From Candidatus Hydrogenedentota bacterium (GTDB lineage: Bacteria; Hydrogenedentota; Hydrogenedentia; Hydrogenedentales; CAITNO01), in NCBI GenBank assembly GCA_903893795.1, contig CAITNO010000109.1, positions 1 to 37,477 of the forward strand: a stretch of 37,477 nt of DNA, in the 5' to 3' direction. Within the stretch, counting starts at the first letter, position 1, and every line of letters begins with the position of its first letter. This document shows positions 8,140 through 17,866 of this stretch, piece after piece. The notes beneath the pieces were generated by a model. It had not been told where the DNA came from. It saw nothing but the letters and a program-made list of their open reading frames with translations, and did no database searches. A program made the translations under genes and the position numbers.

Positions 8140-9468
8140 ATGAACAATCGATCGACAGGGACCGCGGGATGGGTGATGGTGGCGCTGGTGTGCGCGCTGG
8201 GGTTGTGCTGCTGTGGGTTTGCCGAGGACTTGGGTGGGCCGCACGCGGTGCCGACGCCGGAACAGATCCTGTGGCAGGATGCCGAACTGGGCATGTTCAT
8301 CCATTTCGCGCCGAACACCTGGCAGGACGCGGAGGGGGACCAGGGCACTACGCCGCTCGACAAGATCAATCCGGAAAAGCTGGACACGGACCAGTGGGTG
8401 CGCGTCGCCGAAAGTCTGGGCGCCAAGTACATCGTGTTTGTGGTGAAGCATGTCGGCGGGTTCTGCATGTGGCAGACGGGAACAACCGAATACTCCATCA
8501 AGAACACGGCGTGGCGCGGCGGCAAGGGCGACGTCCTGGCGGACCTGAGCGCCTCCTGCAAGAAGCGCGGCATGAAACTCGGCCTGTACCTGTGCCCCCG
8601 CGACGATCATTTCGGGGCCGGTGATTCGGGCAAATGCGCGACGCCCGAAAAGCAGGCGAAATACGCCGAACTGTACCGGCAGCAGCTGACGGAGGTGCTT
8701 TCAGGGTACGGCGACATGTTCGAGATCTGGCTCGACGGCGGCAATGTGGTTGAGTTTGGGGACATCCTTCAGAAACACGCCCCCCATGCGATGGTCTTCC
8801 AGGGCAAGTATGCCACCATAAGGTGGGTGGGCAACGAGGACGGCCTGGCGCCCTATCCCGCGTGGAACTGCACCACGAAGGCGGCCGCCTCGGGCGGCGG
8901 TGCGACTGCGGCCGACAGCACGCCCTTTGGCGATGTGTGGCTGCCGAGCGAGTGCGACGTGTCGCTGCGGCGCGACTGGTTCTGGAACACGAAAAACGAG
9001 AAGACCATCAAGCCGGTGGACAAACTCATGGACATCTACTGCCGGTCCGTGGGCCGCGGCGCGGTACTGCTGCTGAACCTGACGCCCGACACGACAGGAC
9101 TCATCCCCGAGGCCGACGCGAAGCGCGCTGCGGAATTCGGCGCCGAGATTAAGCGGCGCTTTGAGTCGTCATTGGCCTCCACGGCGGGTGACGGAAACAC
9201 GCTTGAAATGGGCCTTACGGCGCTGCGCCCGGTGGACCACACCATCCTCATGGAGGACATCTCGCAAGGCGAGCGCGTGCTGGAGTATGTCATCGAGGCG
9301 CAGGTCAACGGCGAGTGGAAGGAGGTCGTGAAGGGGACGGCCATCGGCCACAAGAAGATCGACCAGTTCGCGCCGGTGGAGTCGGGTCGGTGGCGCTTCC
9401 GCTGCCTCAAATCAAACGGCCCGGTTTCGGTCAGCAAGTTCGCCGCTTACAGCGTGGGCGGGAAATAG
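8140..9468 (+). CDS. Secreted alpha-L-fucosidase, GH29 family
   Basis: This 442-residue protein starts at ATG 8140, which puts a signal peptide (WVMVALVCALGLCCCGFA) at the N-terminus; the ribosome-binding site is weak. GH29 hallmarks run in order: ELGMFIHFAPNTW near the start; FVVKHVGGFCMW, in which KHxxGF is the family's substrate-binding strand; the TTEYSIKNTAW motif; GLYLCPRD; and D199 in EIWLDGG as predicted nucleophile. The conserved WLPSECDVSLRRDWFW and GAVLLLNLTPD follow. The last 85 residues form a small beta-sandwich typical of GH29. It should remove alpha-linked L-fucose from glycans outside the cytoplasm. The general acid/base is not conserved enough across GH29 to assign by eye. 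It converges on the minus-strand gene ending at 9516. Confidence 0.92.
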   Translation: MNNRSTGTAGWVMVALVCALGLCCCGFAEDLGGPHAVPTPEQILWQDAELGMFIHFAPNTWQDAEGDQGTTPLDKINPEKLDTDQWVRVAESLGAKYIVFVVKHVGGFCMWQTGTTEYSIKNTAWRGGKGDVLADLSASCKKRGMKLGLYLCPRDDHFGAGDSGKCATPEKQAKYAELYRQQLTEVLSGYGDMFEIWLDGGNVVEFGDILQKHAPHAMVFQGKYATIRWVGNEDGLAPYPAWNCTTKAAASGGGATAADSTPFGDVWLPSECDVSLRRDWFWNTKNEKTIKPVDKLMDIYCRSVGRGAVLLLNLTPDTTGLIPEADAKRAAEFGAEIKRRFESSLASTAGDGNTLEMGLTALRPVDHTILMEDISQGERVLEYVIEAQVNGEWKEVVKGTAIGHKKIDQFAPVESGRWRFRCLKSNGPVSVSKFAAYSVGGK

Positions 9469-9515
9469 TCAACACTGCATGCGCTGAAATATGGACGGCT
9501 TGCCGGCCGTGTATC

Positions 9516-10631
9516 TCAATGTTCGGCAGGCCCACCCACCGCAGTATCCGCTTCCCGGGGCAGTTCAACGGTCTTGGGCAATCCTTTGGAGAGCATCTCC
9601 GCTTGCGTGAGTTTCCAGAGTTCGCGGCCGCCCGATTCCCCGGGGAAAGCGATGTACTCATATTCTTCCGGGTAGAAGTCTGCAACAGAGATTATTCCAT
9701 TTTTATCAGAGGTCGCGAGAGGTCCGTCGCATTTGCCGCAGGGGTAGACTGCAAGCATTCCCGTTAACAGCCCTTTCCCGACTGGCTTGCTGTCACGCAG
9801 CACGTTGAATTCCAAAGGCATGCGCACCCACCGATGAAGAACCACGATGGTTTCTTCCGAAGGCAGCCGTGCGATAATGGCATCGGTGTCAGGGTTGCTG
9901 TAAGGCTTGGGAGTCACTACGCCAAATCGGTTTTTCCGGACCTCAATGAGATACTCCACATCCGCATCCCTGATGTCGGCGCGTCCATCACGGTCGCTCA
10001 CGCGACTGCCATAGTCCTCAATTGCCGATGCCACGCCGCAATGCCCCTCGATGACTTTGAAGGCGCCGTGGGTGAATTCCACCCCAGGCATGGGCGCCCC
10101 GGTCTCATCCAGAAAACGCAGGGAGCGTTTGCCGGGTTTGCGAAAGACAACGTTGAGGCGGAGCTCTTTGCCCGATTCAAGTTCCACCCGCGCACCACGG
10201 CCAAGGTCAAGTGTCTTTGTCGCAGGATTTTCGGCAACCGTATCACTGCTTCCGGGCCAGGCAAATTCGTTGGAACGGATGGGGGCATAGCCTTCGGCCT
10301 CAAAATAGAGATGCTGGACATAGAGATGCAGGGCGGCATCAACCTGCTTGATCTGTTGGTCTATCCATGCGCGCGTCAGCGGAATGGAGACCCCGGAGCC
10401 CTGGACAGGCAACGCCACCGTCTGAACCCCACCCCAAGGGACGATAGTGAGTTTTGCAGTTGTGGGTATTACCGGCTGCCCCGATTCGTCCGCAAAAAAC
10501 AAACGCAGCACCGGTTGGTTTGACCCGGCCGGGGTCTGCACCTCCTCGGCAAGAGAAGCCATTGGCAAGGACGCGCAAAAGACTGCCAACACTGCCAACA
10601 GTGAAGGTGTCCTGCGAGAAGTCATTGCCAT
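9516..10631 (-). CDS. Exported protein of unknown function with Ig-like/carboxypeptidase-regulatory-like segments
   Basis: This 371-residue protein starts at ATG 10631 (AAGGA six bases before), giving the signal peptide TPSLLAVLAVFCASLPMASLA. Frames extending to 10697 lack a ribosome-binding site. Segments such as KRSLRFLDETGAPMPGVEFTHG, with SDRDGRADIRD, and PVLRLFFADESGQPVIPTTAKLTI resemble beta-sandwich carboxypeptidase-regulatory-like domains, which serve as structural modules in envelope proteins. A CGKC motif (YPCGKCDGPLATSDKNG) occurs near residue 320. It is in a sequence context unlike thioredoxin, so I do not call it redox-active. I recognise no enzymatic domain. It is divergent from the SUMF1-fold gene at 10837, with about 200 bp between the two starts. 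Confidence 0.75.
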   Translation of the reverse strand: MAMTSRRTPSLLAVLAVFCASLPMASLAEEVQTPAGSNQPVLRLFFADESGQPVIPTTAKLTIVPWGGVQTVALPVQGSGVSIPLTRAWIDQQIKQVDAALHLYVQHLYFEAEGYAPIRSNEFAWPGSSDTVAENPATKTLDLGRGARVELESGKELRLNVVFRKPGKRSLRFLDETGAPMPGVEFTHGAFKVIEGHCGVASAIEDYGSRVSDRDGRADIRDADVEYLIEVRKNRFGVVTPKPYSNPDTDAIIARLPSEETIVVLHRWVRMPLEFNVLRDSKPVGKGLLTGMLAVYPCGKCDGPLATSDKNGIISVADFYPEEYEYIAFPGESGGRELWKLTQAEMLSKGLPKTVELPREADTAVGGPAEH

Positions 10632-10836
10632 GCCCTTTCCTTGTCGGGTTGTGCTCAACCCCCGTTTGCGACGCCGCGCATGTTTCATTTTACCCACTTC
10701 ACCCCCATTTCATAAACTCCATGCCCGCCTTAACCCGCTCCCGCTTGTAGTATAATGTATTCAATTGATCAGGCATGTTCCCTGCCGGACGGCCCGCGCG
10801 CGCATCCCAAGCAGGTTTTGGGGCAGAAAGGCGCAC

Positions 10837-12510
10837 ATGACAAAGAGAATCGTATGGATTCTGGAATTCATGCCGCCAGCGCTGTGCCTGTTGCTTGCGC
10901 TTATCCCGCAACCGGCGGCCAATGCCGCCGATGTCACTGCGCCGACGGGAACGATTGTCATAAACAACAACCATTTCGCCTCGAACACGCCCAATGTCAC
11001 CCTGGCACTGAGTTGGGATGACGGCGTGGGCGGTTCGGGCGTGACACGCATGCGCTTCAGCGATGATGGCATGCACTGGTCGGCCTGGGAGGTGCCTGTC
11101 GCCATGCGGCCCTATACGCTGCCGGGCGCGGACGGATACAAAGTGGTGCGGGTCCAGTATTTGGACCGGGCGAACAACCATTCGGCGGTGTTCAGTGATT
11201 ACATACGGCTGGACACCACGCCGCCGACGGGCAGCATCGTCATCAACGGCGGCGCACCGGTCGCGACCGACGCGGTGGTCACCCTGGACCTGGCCTGGTC
11301 GGACGGGGCGGGCTCGGGCTCGGGCGTGTCGCGCATGCGCTTCAGCGATGACGGCGCGCACTGGACGGCCTGGAAGGCCCCTGCGGCAGCGCCCGCCTAC
11401 GTCCTGCCGATGTCGGACGGATACCACACGGTGCGGGTGCAGTACGCGGACGGCGCGGGCAATTACTCTGCCGTGTGCAGCGACTACATCAGGTTGCACC
11501 TGCCCCCCCGTCCCGTGGAGATGATTCCGGTGGCGGCGGGCACCTTCACGATGGGAAACAGCGGCGTCGGAGACGATGCGGCGGTCGGGCAGCCCGATGA
11601 GTTCCCGGCGCATGCGGTGGCCCTGTCGGCCTGCGAGATGGGGAAATACGACGTGACGAACGGGCAGTACTGCGAGGTGCTGAACTGGGCGTTGGGGCAG
11701 GGGTATCTGAAAGACCGCAGCGGCGCCGCCTGGACGGGCGAGGGGGACATTTGCGCGGGCGCTGATTTGCAGCCCGTCGTTTTCATCACGTCAGCCGACT
11801 GCAACATCGAGTTCGCGGGCGGCGTCTTCTCGCCAAAGCTGCGGGCCTGTCTTTCCTCCTCGGGAGACTGCACGATGGACGCGCATCCGGCGGTGCGGAT
11901 GTCCTGGTACGGTGCGGCCGCGTTCTGCAACTGGCTGAGCCAAATGCAGGGGCTCACACCCTGCTACGACATGACGGCACCGGACTGGCCGCTGACAACG
12001 GCGCCGCCGACCCCGGGCGGATACCGCCTGCCAACAGAGGCCGAGTGGGAGTGTGCGGCGGCGTGGGACGGGACGAGGCACTGGATCTACGGGTATACGT
12101 CAGACACGTTTGCCGGAAGGGCCCGCGTCAATTATTACGACGGCGATCCGGACTTCGTGAATCCGCTCGGTCTGATCACGATGCCCTACACCTCTCCGGT
12201 GGGATGGTACAACGGGCTGAACACAAGCCCAAACGGCAATGTGGCGACGCTGAACAGCGCGAGCCCCGCCGGGTGCTATGACATGAGCGGCGAGGTTTGG
12301 GAGTGGTGCGGAGACTGGTATGCCGACACGTACTACAGCGGCGGCGCGGTGACGAATCCGACGGGGCCCGTTTCGGGATCGGACCGTGTGCTTCGGGGCG
12401 GCAGTTGGGGCCACGGCGGCATCTACGGCAACGGTTGCCGCACCGCCGGGCGCGGGTACAACGACCCACAGGCCGCGGGCGACGGCATCGGGTTCCGCAT
12501 CGCCAGGTAA
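10837..12510 (+). CDS. Secreted two-Ig-domain protein with SUMF1/FGE-fold C-terminal domain
   Basis: This 557-residue protein starts at ATG 10837 (AAAGG five bases upstream). The signal peptide ends PAANA. Residues about 33-125 and 126-225 are two homologous Ig-like repeats (TGTIVINN..., TGSIVINGG..., each with RMRFSDDG.HW.AW and VRVQY.D). Residues about 230-557 are a SUMF1-type formylglycine-generating-enzyme fold: MIPVAAGTFTMGN, YRLPTEAEWECAAAWDG, MSGEVWEWCGDWY, RVLRGGSW, GFRIA. Catalytic FGE carries two cysteines in a short motif after RGGSW. Here that stretch (GHGGIYGNGCRTAGRGYND) has only one, so sulfatase activation is not predicted. Such domains are common in these bacteria as ligand-binding or unknown modules. 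TATAAT at 10751-10756 is a possible -10 box. Confidence 0.88.
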   Translation: MTKRIVWILEFMPPALCLLLALIPQPAANAADVTAPTGTIVINNNHFASNTPNVTLALSWDDGVGGSGVTRMRFSDDGMHWSAWEVPVAMRPYTLPGADGYKVVRVQYLDRANNHSAVFSDYIRLDTTPPTGSIVINGGAPVATDAVVTLDLAWSDGAGSGSGVSRMRFSDDGAHWTAWKAPAAAPAYVLPMSDGYHTVRVQYADGAGNYSAVCSDYIRLHLPPRPVEMIPVAAGTFTMGNSGVGDDAAVGQPDEFPAHAVALSACEMGKYDVTNGQYCEVLNWALGQGYLKDRSGAAWTGEGDICAGADLQPVVFITSADCNIEFAGGVFSPKLRACLSSSGDCTMDAHPAVRMSWYGAAAFCNWLSQMQGLTPCYDMTAPDWPLTTAPPTPGGYRLPTEAEWECAAAWDGTRHWIYGYTSDTFAGRARVNYYDGDPDFVNPLGLITMPYTSPVGWYNGLNTSPNGNVATLNSASPAGCYDMSGEVWEWCGDWYADTYYSGGAVTNPTGPVSGSDRVLRGGSWGHGGIYGNGCRTAGRGYNDPQAAGDGIGFRIAR

Positions 12511-12700
12511 CTGCCGTCATCCGGATTCCGTTCGGTTGAGTGATGCCATGCTGAATTCACCGGCCACAATGGGTAATATGTCGGTGCGAGCTTGAAAAAC
12601 GCAATGGCCCGACGGTGAGTCCATGGTGTTTGTTTTCAGACAAGATGGAGCTGTCTTGTGATCGTTCGTCATTTTCCCGAACTCTGTGAGGTTTCCCCAA

Positions 12701-13951
12701 ATGAGTGAATTCACATCAGGTCCGTTGAATCAACGGTCAAACCCACCCATGAAGCGCCGCCATTTCCTTGGCGGCATGCTGACGGTTGCGGTGTCGGCAT
12801 CGCTGGCCCCTTCGGCACCGGCGCAGACGACGGCGGTGGACGCTCCGCGCAAGATACGGCTCGGGGTGATTGGCTGCGGCGGGCGCGGGGCCTGGATTGC
12901 GGGCCTCTTCAACAGGCATGGCGGCTACGAGATGCACGCCGTGGCGGACTATTTCCAGCCGGTGGCGGACGCCTGCGGCGACGCGCTGGGCGTGGACAGG
13001 ACCCGGCGCTTTTCGGGCCTGTCGGGTTTTCAGAAACTGATCACGAGCGGCGTGGAGGCGGTGGCCTGCGAGACGCCCCCCTATTTTATTCCGGAGCACG
13101 CGCAGGCCGCGGTGGAGGCGGGGCTGCATGTGTACATGGCCAAGCCCGTGTCGGCTGATGTTCCGGGCTGCCTGCGGGTCCAGGCGGCGGGTGCGCTGGC
13201 AACACAGAAGAAGCTTTGCTTCCTGGTCGATTACCAGATGCCGACCGACCCGGTGAACATCGAGGTGCGCAAACGCATTCTGGACGGCGACCTCGGACCA
13301 CTGGCGCAACTGGTCACCCGCGGCACCGGCGGCGGCTGTCCCGACCCGCCCAAGACGGGCAATCTGGAGGATCGGCTGCAGAAACTAATCTGGGTGAACG
13401 ACATTGCGATGGGGTGCGACTATCTAGGCAATTTCGACATTCACGCCATCGACGCGGCGCTCTGGGTGGCCGGAAAACGTCCCGTGGCGGCGTCGGGCGC
13501 GTCGCGCATCTGCCGGGTCGCGCCGCAGGGGGACAGCCACGACGTGTGCTCGGTGGTTTACGAATATGAGGACGGTCTGGTGCACAACCATTTCGGACAA
13601 GCCCTGCCCAACGGACTGGAGGGTGAACTGAGCTGCCGCGTTTTTGGGCAGAGGGCCAACGCCCTGATCAACTACTGGGGAAAGGCCTGGGTGAAGGGCG
13701 GAGACAAGCCCTATGACGGCGGGGAGGTGGCCGACCTCTACGAGAGCGGCGCCAACCGAAACATCGCCGCGTTTCACGCCGAGGTCACGGAAGGGCGTTT
13801 TGACAATCCCACATGCCAGCGCGCCGTGGACGGGGCGTTGACCTGCATCCTTGGGCGCGAGGCCGCCAGCCGCAAGGTGCGGCTCACGATGGAAGAATTG
13901 ATTCGCGAGAACAAAAGGCTTGAGGTGGACCTGACGGGGTTGAAGGCGTGA
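12701..13951 (+). CDS. Tat-exported Gfo/Idh/MocA family oxidoreductase
   Basis: This 416-residue protein starts at ATG 12701, with GAGG nine bases upstream; ATG 12749 has no ribosome-binding site. The N-terminus has a twin-arginine signal (KRRHFLGG, then a hydrophobic run to APA). A Rossmann dinucleotide motif follows (RLGVIGCGGRGAW). The family strand EAVACETPPYFIPEHAQAAVEAGLHVYMAKPVS has AKP where most members have EKP; this retains the catalytic Lys. The second domain contains GNFDIHAIDAALW, with a conserved His/Asp. Members oxidise, reduce or epimerise sugars and inositols using NAD(P). The Tat route fits a folded, cofactor-loaded enzyme moved across the membrane, a class abundant in Planctomycetes-like bacteria. 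The gene is followed 37 bp later by the DUF4434 gene, probably in one operon. Confidence 0.9.
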   Translation: MSEFTSGPLNQRSNPPMKRRHFLGGMLTVAVSASLAPSAPAQTTAVDAPRKIRLGVIGCGGRGAWIAGLFNRHGGYEMHAVADYFQPVADACGDALGVDRTRRFSGLSGFQKLITSGVEAVACETPPYFIPEHAQAAVEAGLHVYMAKPVSADVPGCLRVQAAGALATQKKLCFLVDYQMPTDPVNIEVRKRILDGDLGPLAQLVTRGTGGGCPDPPKTGNLEDRLQKLIWVNDIAMGCDYLGNFDIHAIDAALWVAGKRPVAASGASRICRVAPQGDSHDVCSVVYEYEDGLVHNHFGQALPNGLEGELSCRVFGQRANALINYWGKAWVKGGDKPYDGGEVADLYESGANRNIAAFHAEVTEGRFDNPTCQRAVDGALTCILGREAASRKVRLTMEELIRENKRLEVDLTGLKA

Positions 13952-13988
13952 GTGGAATGAGCCGTCCATATTCCGGGGAGAACGGCCG

Positions 13989-15032
13989 TTGAAAACGTTC
14001 ACGGTTTGGACCCTAACCTTATTGGTTACGCTGTTCGGCTTCGTTCCGCCTTCCCATGCGGAGACCGAGCCAGCGCGCCTGGCTGGTGCGTTCTGGTGGA
14101 TGTCTGCGGCGGACGCGCAGCGTTCCCAGGAAGCGTGGCGGACGGAACTGGACCAGATGCAGGCGTTGGGCATGGACCTGCTGATCATTTCGGTGGCCGG
14201 TGTCCCGGACACGCCGGCGGCAGGGCCGGACAGCCCGAAGGCTGAACCGCTGAAAGGATTCTTTGACGAGGCCGACCGCCGGGGACTGCGCATTTTCATA
14301 AACACCGAGTCCATGGCGAACTGGTGGGGCGAGACAGACGCCGCGCCGGAGCTTGCGCGGGCGGAAAAATACATCGGCAACCTGGCAGCGCTTTACAGGG
14401 CGCACAAGTCGTTTCACGGCTGGTATGTGCCCTATGAGCTGTACATGTTTTGGGGGCGGCAGGAGGAGCTTGTCCAAACGCTCTACCGCGAAGTGGCGAA
14501 GCGCTGCAAAGCGGCCGTCGACAAGCCGGTGCTTATCTCGCCCTTCTTCATCCTGGACCAGGCGCAGAAGCTGGGCAGTTTTCAGTGGGCGTCGGCGGAG
14601 GAATATGAGGCCTTCTGGACGGGCGTGTTGCGCCAGGCCCCCGTCGACATTGTGGCGCTCCAGGACAGCGGCGAACATCTGTCCTGCTACACGCTGGAAG
14701 AGCGTAAACCCTTTTTCATGGCCATGAAAGCCGCCTGCGCCGCCACGGGAAAGACCTTCTGGGCCAATATCGAGAGTGGCGAACTGGAGGTCAAGTCGTC
14801 CGACGACTATGTGGCGCGCTTCGGACTGAAGACCCCCGTCAACGATCCCAGCACAGGCCCGTCCTGGAGAGCCGTCCCGGCGTCCAAATTCAAAGAGAAA
14901 CTCCAGTTCGCCGGGGAATTCACCGTCACGGCCATTACCTGGGGGTATCAGGAATTCATCAGACCCGCATCCAAGCCCGATGCCCAAACGGTCTATGAGG
15001 CTTACCTGGCACTGGGTCTGTCGAAGCGCTGA
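13989..15032 (+). CDS. Secreted DUF4434 (TIM-barrel, glycosidase-like) protein
   Basis: This 347-residue protein starts at TTG 13989, preceded by GGGGAG eight bases upstream. That start gives a proper signal peptide (WTLTLLVTLFGFVPPSHA), so TTG is preferred over later codons. The body matches DUF4434: an opening GAFWWMSAADAQRSQEAW (search-the-cause type strand), DLLIISVAG, RIFINTESMANWWG, FHGWYVPYEL (strand with Glu), PVLISPFFI, DIVALQDSGEH, and FWANIESGEL. The acidic residues at strand ends suggest a retaining-glycosidase-like barrel. No activity is established for the domain that I can cite. It probably shares an operon with the Gfo/Idh/MocA gene 37 bp upstream and so may act on the same sugar. 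The 3' end overlaps the convergent gene at 15002 by 31 bases. Confidence 0.82.
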   Translation: MKTFTVWTLTLLVTLFGFVPPSHAETEPARLAGAFWWMSAADAQRSQEAWRTELDQMQALGMDLLIISVAGVPDTPAAGPDSPKAEPLKGFFDEADRRGLRIFINTESMANWWGETDAAPELARAEKYIGNLAALYRAHKSFHGWYVPYELYMFWGRQEELVQTLYREVAKRCKAAVDKPVLISPFFILDQAQKLGSFQWASAEEYEAFWTGVLRQAPVDIVALQDSGEHLSCYTLEERKPFFMAMKAACAATGKTFWANIESGELEVKSSDDYVARFGLKTPVNDPSTGPSWRAVPASKFKEKLQFAGEFTVTAITWGYQEFIRPASKPDAQTVYEAYLALGLSKR

Positions 15033-17863
15033 CCTTCGCCGGTTGGGCTGAAATTCCGGCGCCGCATGATGAATATCGTCCCAAGGCCGATGGACACGGC
15101 AGCCACAGCCAGACCAAACAGGCCCGCCACGGGCACGGGCGGAGCGGGTTGGGCAAGGGTGAAGATGGGGCTGTCCACGGAGGTTACCGCGTCCGACGCG
15201 GTACACACGTAGAGACCCTCCGAGTCTGCCACCACCGGATTGACCACGAGCGTGGCCGCGTTGGCGCCGGGAATGGGGTCAAAGGCCTTGCCGCCCTGTA
15301 AGACGCCTTCCTTCCGCCACTGGTAGGTCAGCGAACCGACAGCGCCCGCCACCGAAACGGAGATTTCCACCCGTCTGCCGATCATGCTGTGGATATACGT
15401 GTCACTCACGGCATTCACGGCCAGCCTGCAGTTGTCCTGCACTGTCACGGTGCGCAGCACCGTGTCGGCGAAATTGCCCGAGCCGTCGATCACGTCGTAG
15501 GCGATTGTCCAGGTGCCGAGACCGAGGAATGCGGATGGGGGCAGTCCGGATACGAAGACGCTGCCCGTAAGGTCGCCCCAGCAGGCGTCATTGGCCGTGG
15601 CGCCCGCGTCGGCGTATGTCTGGCCGCAGTCCAGCGTCACATCGGCCGCTCCAATCAGGGTGATCACCGGCTTGACGGAGTCCGTCACATAGACCGAGCG
15701 CACGACTTCGGTGGCACTGTTGCCGTTGCCGTCATCCGCGTCGTAGGTGACGGTGTACACACCGAGGATGGCCGGGTTCACCGTATCACCGCCGACCGTC
15801 ACGGGTAGGCTGCCCGCGCACAAATCGTCGGCCGTTGCGCCCGCGTCGGTGTATGCCGTACCCCATTCCACGATGGCCGTGGCGTAGCCCCGGAGTGTGA
15901 TGACCGGTCTGGTCGTGTCCACCACATGGACCGTGCGCATAACCTCGGTTGCATTGTTGCCGCTGCCGTCGCTCACGTTGTAGCGAACGGTGTAGGTGCC
16001 CGGCGTGTTCACATCCACTGGATTGGTGACTGCAATGCTGCCGCTAATGTCACCCGCGCAGCTGTCGTCGGCCGTCGCGCCCGCATCGGCGTAGGACGTG
16101 TGGCACTGCACGGCGACCGTGGCGGCGCCCAGAAGCGTGAGGCCCGGCGCTGTTGTGTCCACCACATTCACCGTGCGGGCGACCTCGACGGCGCTGTTGC
16201 CGTTGCCGTCGTTTGTGTTGTAGCGGACAGTATAGGTGCCCGGCGTGTTCACATCCACCGGATTGTTGACCACGATAAAGGCCGTCCTGTCACCCGCGCA
16301 ACTGTCGTCGGCCGTGGCGCCCGCATCCAAATAGGTGTCCCCACACTCAATCGTTATCGCGGAGGAGCCAACCGCCGTGACCGCGGGCCCCGTCGTGTCC
16401 GCCACCGTCACAACACGCGACGCCGGCGCGGCGCTGTGCCCAATGCCGTCGTTCGCCGCGTAGGTCAGTGTGTAGGCACCAGGCGCGTTTGTGTTTACGG
16501 TCCCGCTGGTCGTGACCGGCACACTGCCGGCACAGGCATCGATTGCCGTGGCGCCCGCATCCGTGTATACCAGGCCGCACTCCGCAACTATTGCAGAGGA
16601 GCCGGCCACCGTGATCACGGGCCCTGTCGTGTCCGCCACCGTTACAACACGCGACGCCAGCGCGGCGCTGTGCCCATTGCCGTCGTTCGCCGCGTAGGTC
16701 AGCGTGTATGCACCAGGCACGCTCGTGTTTACGGTCCCGCTGGTCATGACCGGCACACTGCCGGCACAGGCATCGAATGCCGTGGCGCCCGCATCCGTGT
16801 ATACCAGGCCGCACTCTGCAACTATTGCGGAGGAGCCGGCCACGGCAATCGCGGGTGCCGACGAATCCGCCACCGTCACCACCCGCGACACCGACGTGGC
16901 GCTGTTGCCGTGGCCGTCGTTCGCCGTGTAGGCCAGCGTGTATGTGCCCGGTCTTCCCGTGTTTACTGTTCCGTTGGTCGTGACCGGCACACTTCCGGCA
17001 CAGGTATCGGTTGCTGTGGCCCCCGCATCAGTGTAGGGACTGCCGCATTCCACGGTGACCGGCGTGCTGCCCAGCCGCGTGATAACCGGCCGCCGGGTGT
17101 CCTTCACATTGACGATGCGTGTGACTTCCGCGGCATTGTGCCCGTTGCCGTCGTTCGCGTTGTACTTCAAAGTGTAGGCACCGACAACTCCGGTGTTCAC
17201 CGTGCCGGTCTGTGTCACCGTTCGGCTACCCGTGCAGGCATCAGTTGCCGTGGCACCCGCATCCGTGTAGGTCAGGCCGCATTCCAGCGACGTCACGGAA
17301 GACCCGTTTAGCGTGATTGTCGGGGGCAGAGTGTCCGTGACGTTGACGACGCGCGTGACTTCCACGGCACTGTTGCCGTTGCCGTCGCTAACGTTATAGC
17401 GCACCGTGTATGTCCCGGGGGTGTTCACATTCACGGGATTGGCGACCATGATGCCGGCGGTGATATTGCCGGCACAGTTGTCGGTGGCCGTCGCACCCGC
17501 ATCAGTGTAGGGGGTGTGGCATTCCACCGTGGCCGGTGTGGAACCCAGCAGGCTGATGACCGGAAGCGTGGTGTCAACGGACGCATACGTCGCGTAACGC
17601 CACATGTCGCTGATATTGTTGCTTGTGCCGGCGGCATCAAGGGCCAAGCCGCCAAAAAGCCAGAGGCCGCCCGATGCGTCGACCCACGGGACTGAGCCTT
17701 CCCGGGCACCGGGAATGTTGCCCGCTGCGGGCAACCCCAGCGTTCCGTAGGTTCCCCGCTGTCCAACCGTTGAGGAGCCGCTCATCCACGCCCAGCTCCC
17801 TGTTGCCGGGTCGCATTTCCAAAGGTCGTTCATGTCTCCGGAGCCGCCCGAACTGTCAACGCC
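15002..17863 (-). pseudogene. C-terminal part of the Kelch/DUF5011 surface protein (downstream of an in-frame TAA)
   Basis: This is the continuation of the frame beginning at 19000, after TAA 17864-17866. It contains the sixth Kelch blade. Nine tandem DUF5011/HYR-type Ig-like repeats of about 78-81 residues follow (core TYTDAGATATD.CAG, PGTYTVRYNVSDGNGNSA, VNVxDTT). After these come one further Ig domain (YQWRKEGVLQGG...GLYVCTASD) and a terminal anchor PVPVAGLFGLAVAAVSIGLG followed by RRR. Most DUF5011 repeats keep a Cys pair (VEC and D.C), probably a disulfide; repeat eight has Trp in place of the first. Repeats four and five are nearly identical. The first ATG after the stop (17833) lacks a signal peptide and a well-spaced ribosome-binding site, so this part is unlikely to be exported on its own. 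The 3' end overlaps the DUF4434 gene by 31 bases. Confidence 0.8.
16398..16865 (-). repeat. Near-identical 234-bp tandem duplication of one DUF5011 module
   Basis: Units 16398-16631 and 16632-16865 differ at only a few bases and encode two successive 78-residue Ig-like repeats (ITVAGSSAIVAECGLVYTD...). Neighbouring repeats in the same gene are much more divergent in DNA, so this pair is a recent duplication or has been homogenised by gene conversion. Confidence 0.85.
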
Positions 17864-17866
17864 TTA
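17864..17866 (-). other. In-frame TAA nonsense codon splitting the Kelch/DUF5011 gene
   Basis: The minus strand reads ...L-W-L-F-G-G-TAA-G-V-D-S-S-G-G-S-G-D-M-N-D-L-W-K... with frame kept on both sides. Other blades read LWLFGGYGYAADGG or LWLFGGTGYGASG at this point, so the stop probably replaces an aromatic TAY codon by one base. The 3999-base frame from 19000 to 15002 is otherwise open. Confidence 0.9.

Noticed and set aside
15926..17311. Long plus-strand frame (461 codons) opposite the DUF5011 repeats
   Set aside because: It is an artefact of the GC-rich repeat array read backwards; its own repeats mirror the DUF5011 periodicity and it has no start signal.
2634..17866. Stop-codon reassignment, since both in-frame stops (TAG at 2634, TAA at 17864) stand at apparent Tyr positions
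   Set aside because: Several intact genes end at TAG or TAA exactly at family-typical C-termini (GH172, nucleotidyltransferase, transglutaminase-like, fucosidase, SUMF1-fold), so both codons act as stops.
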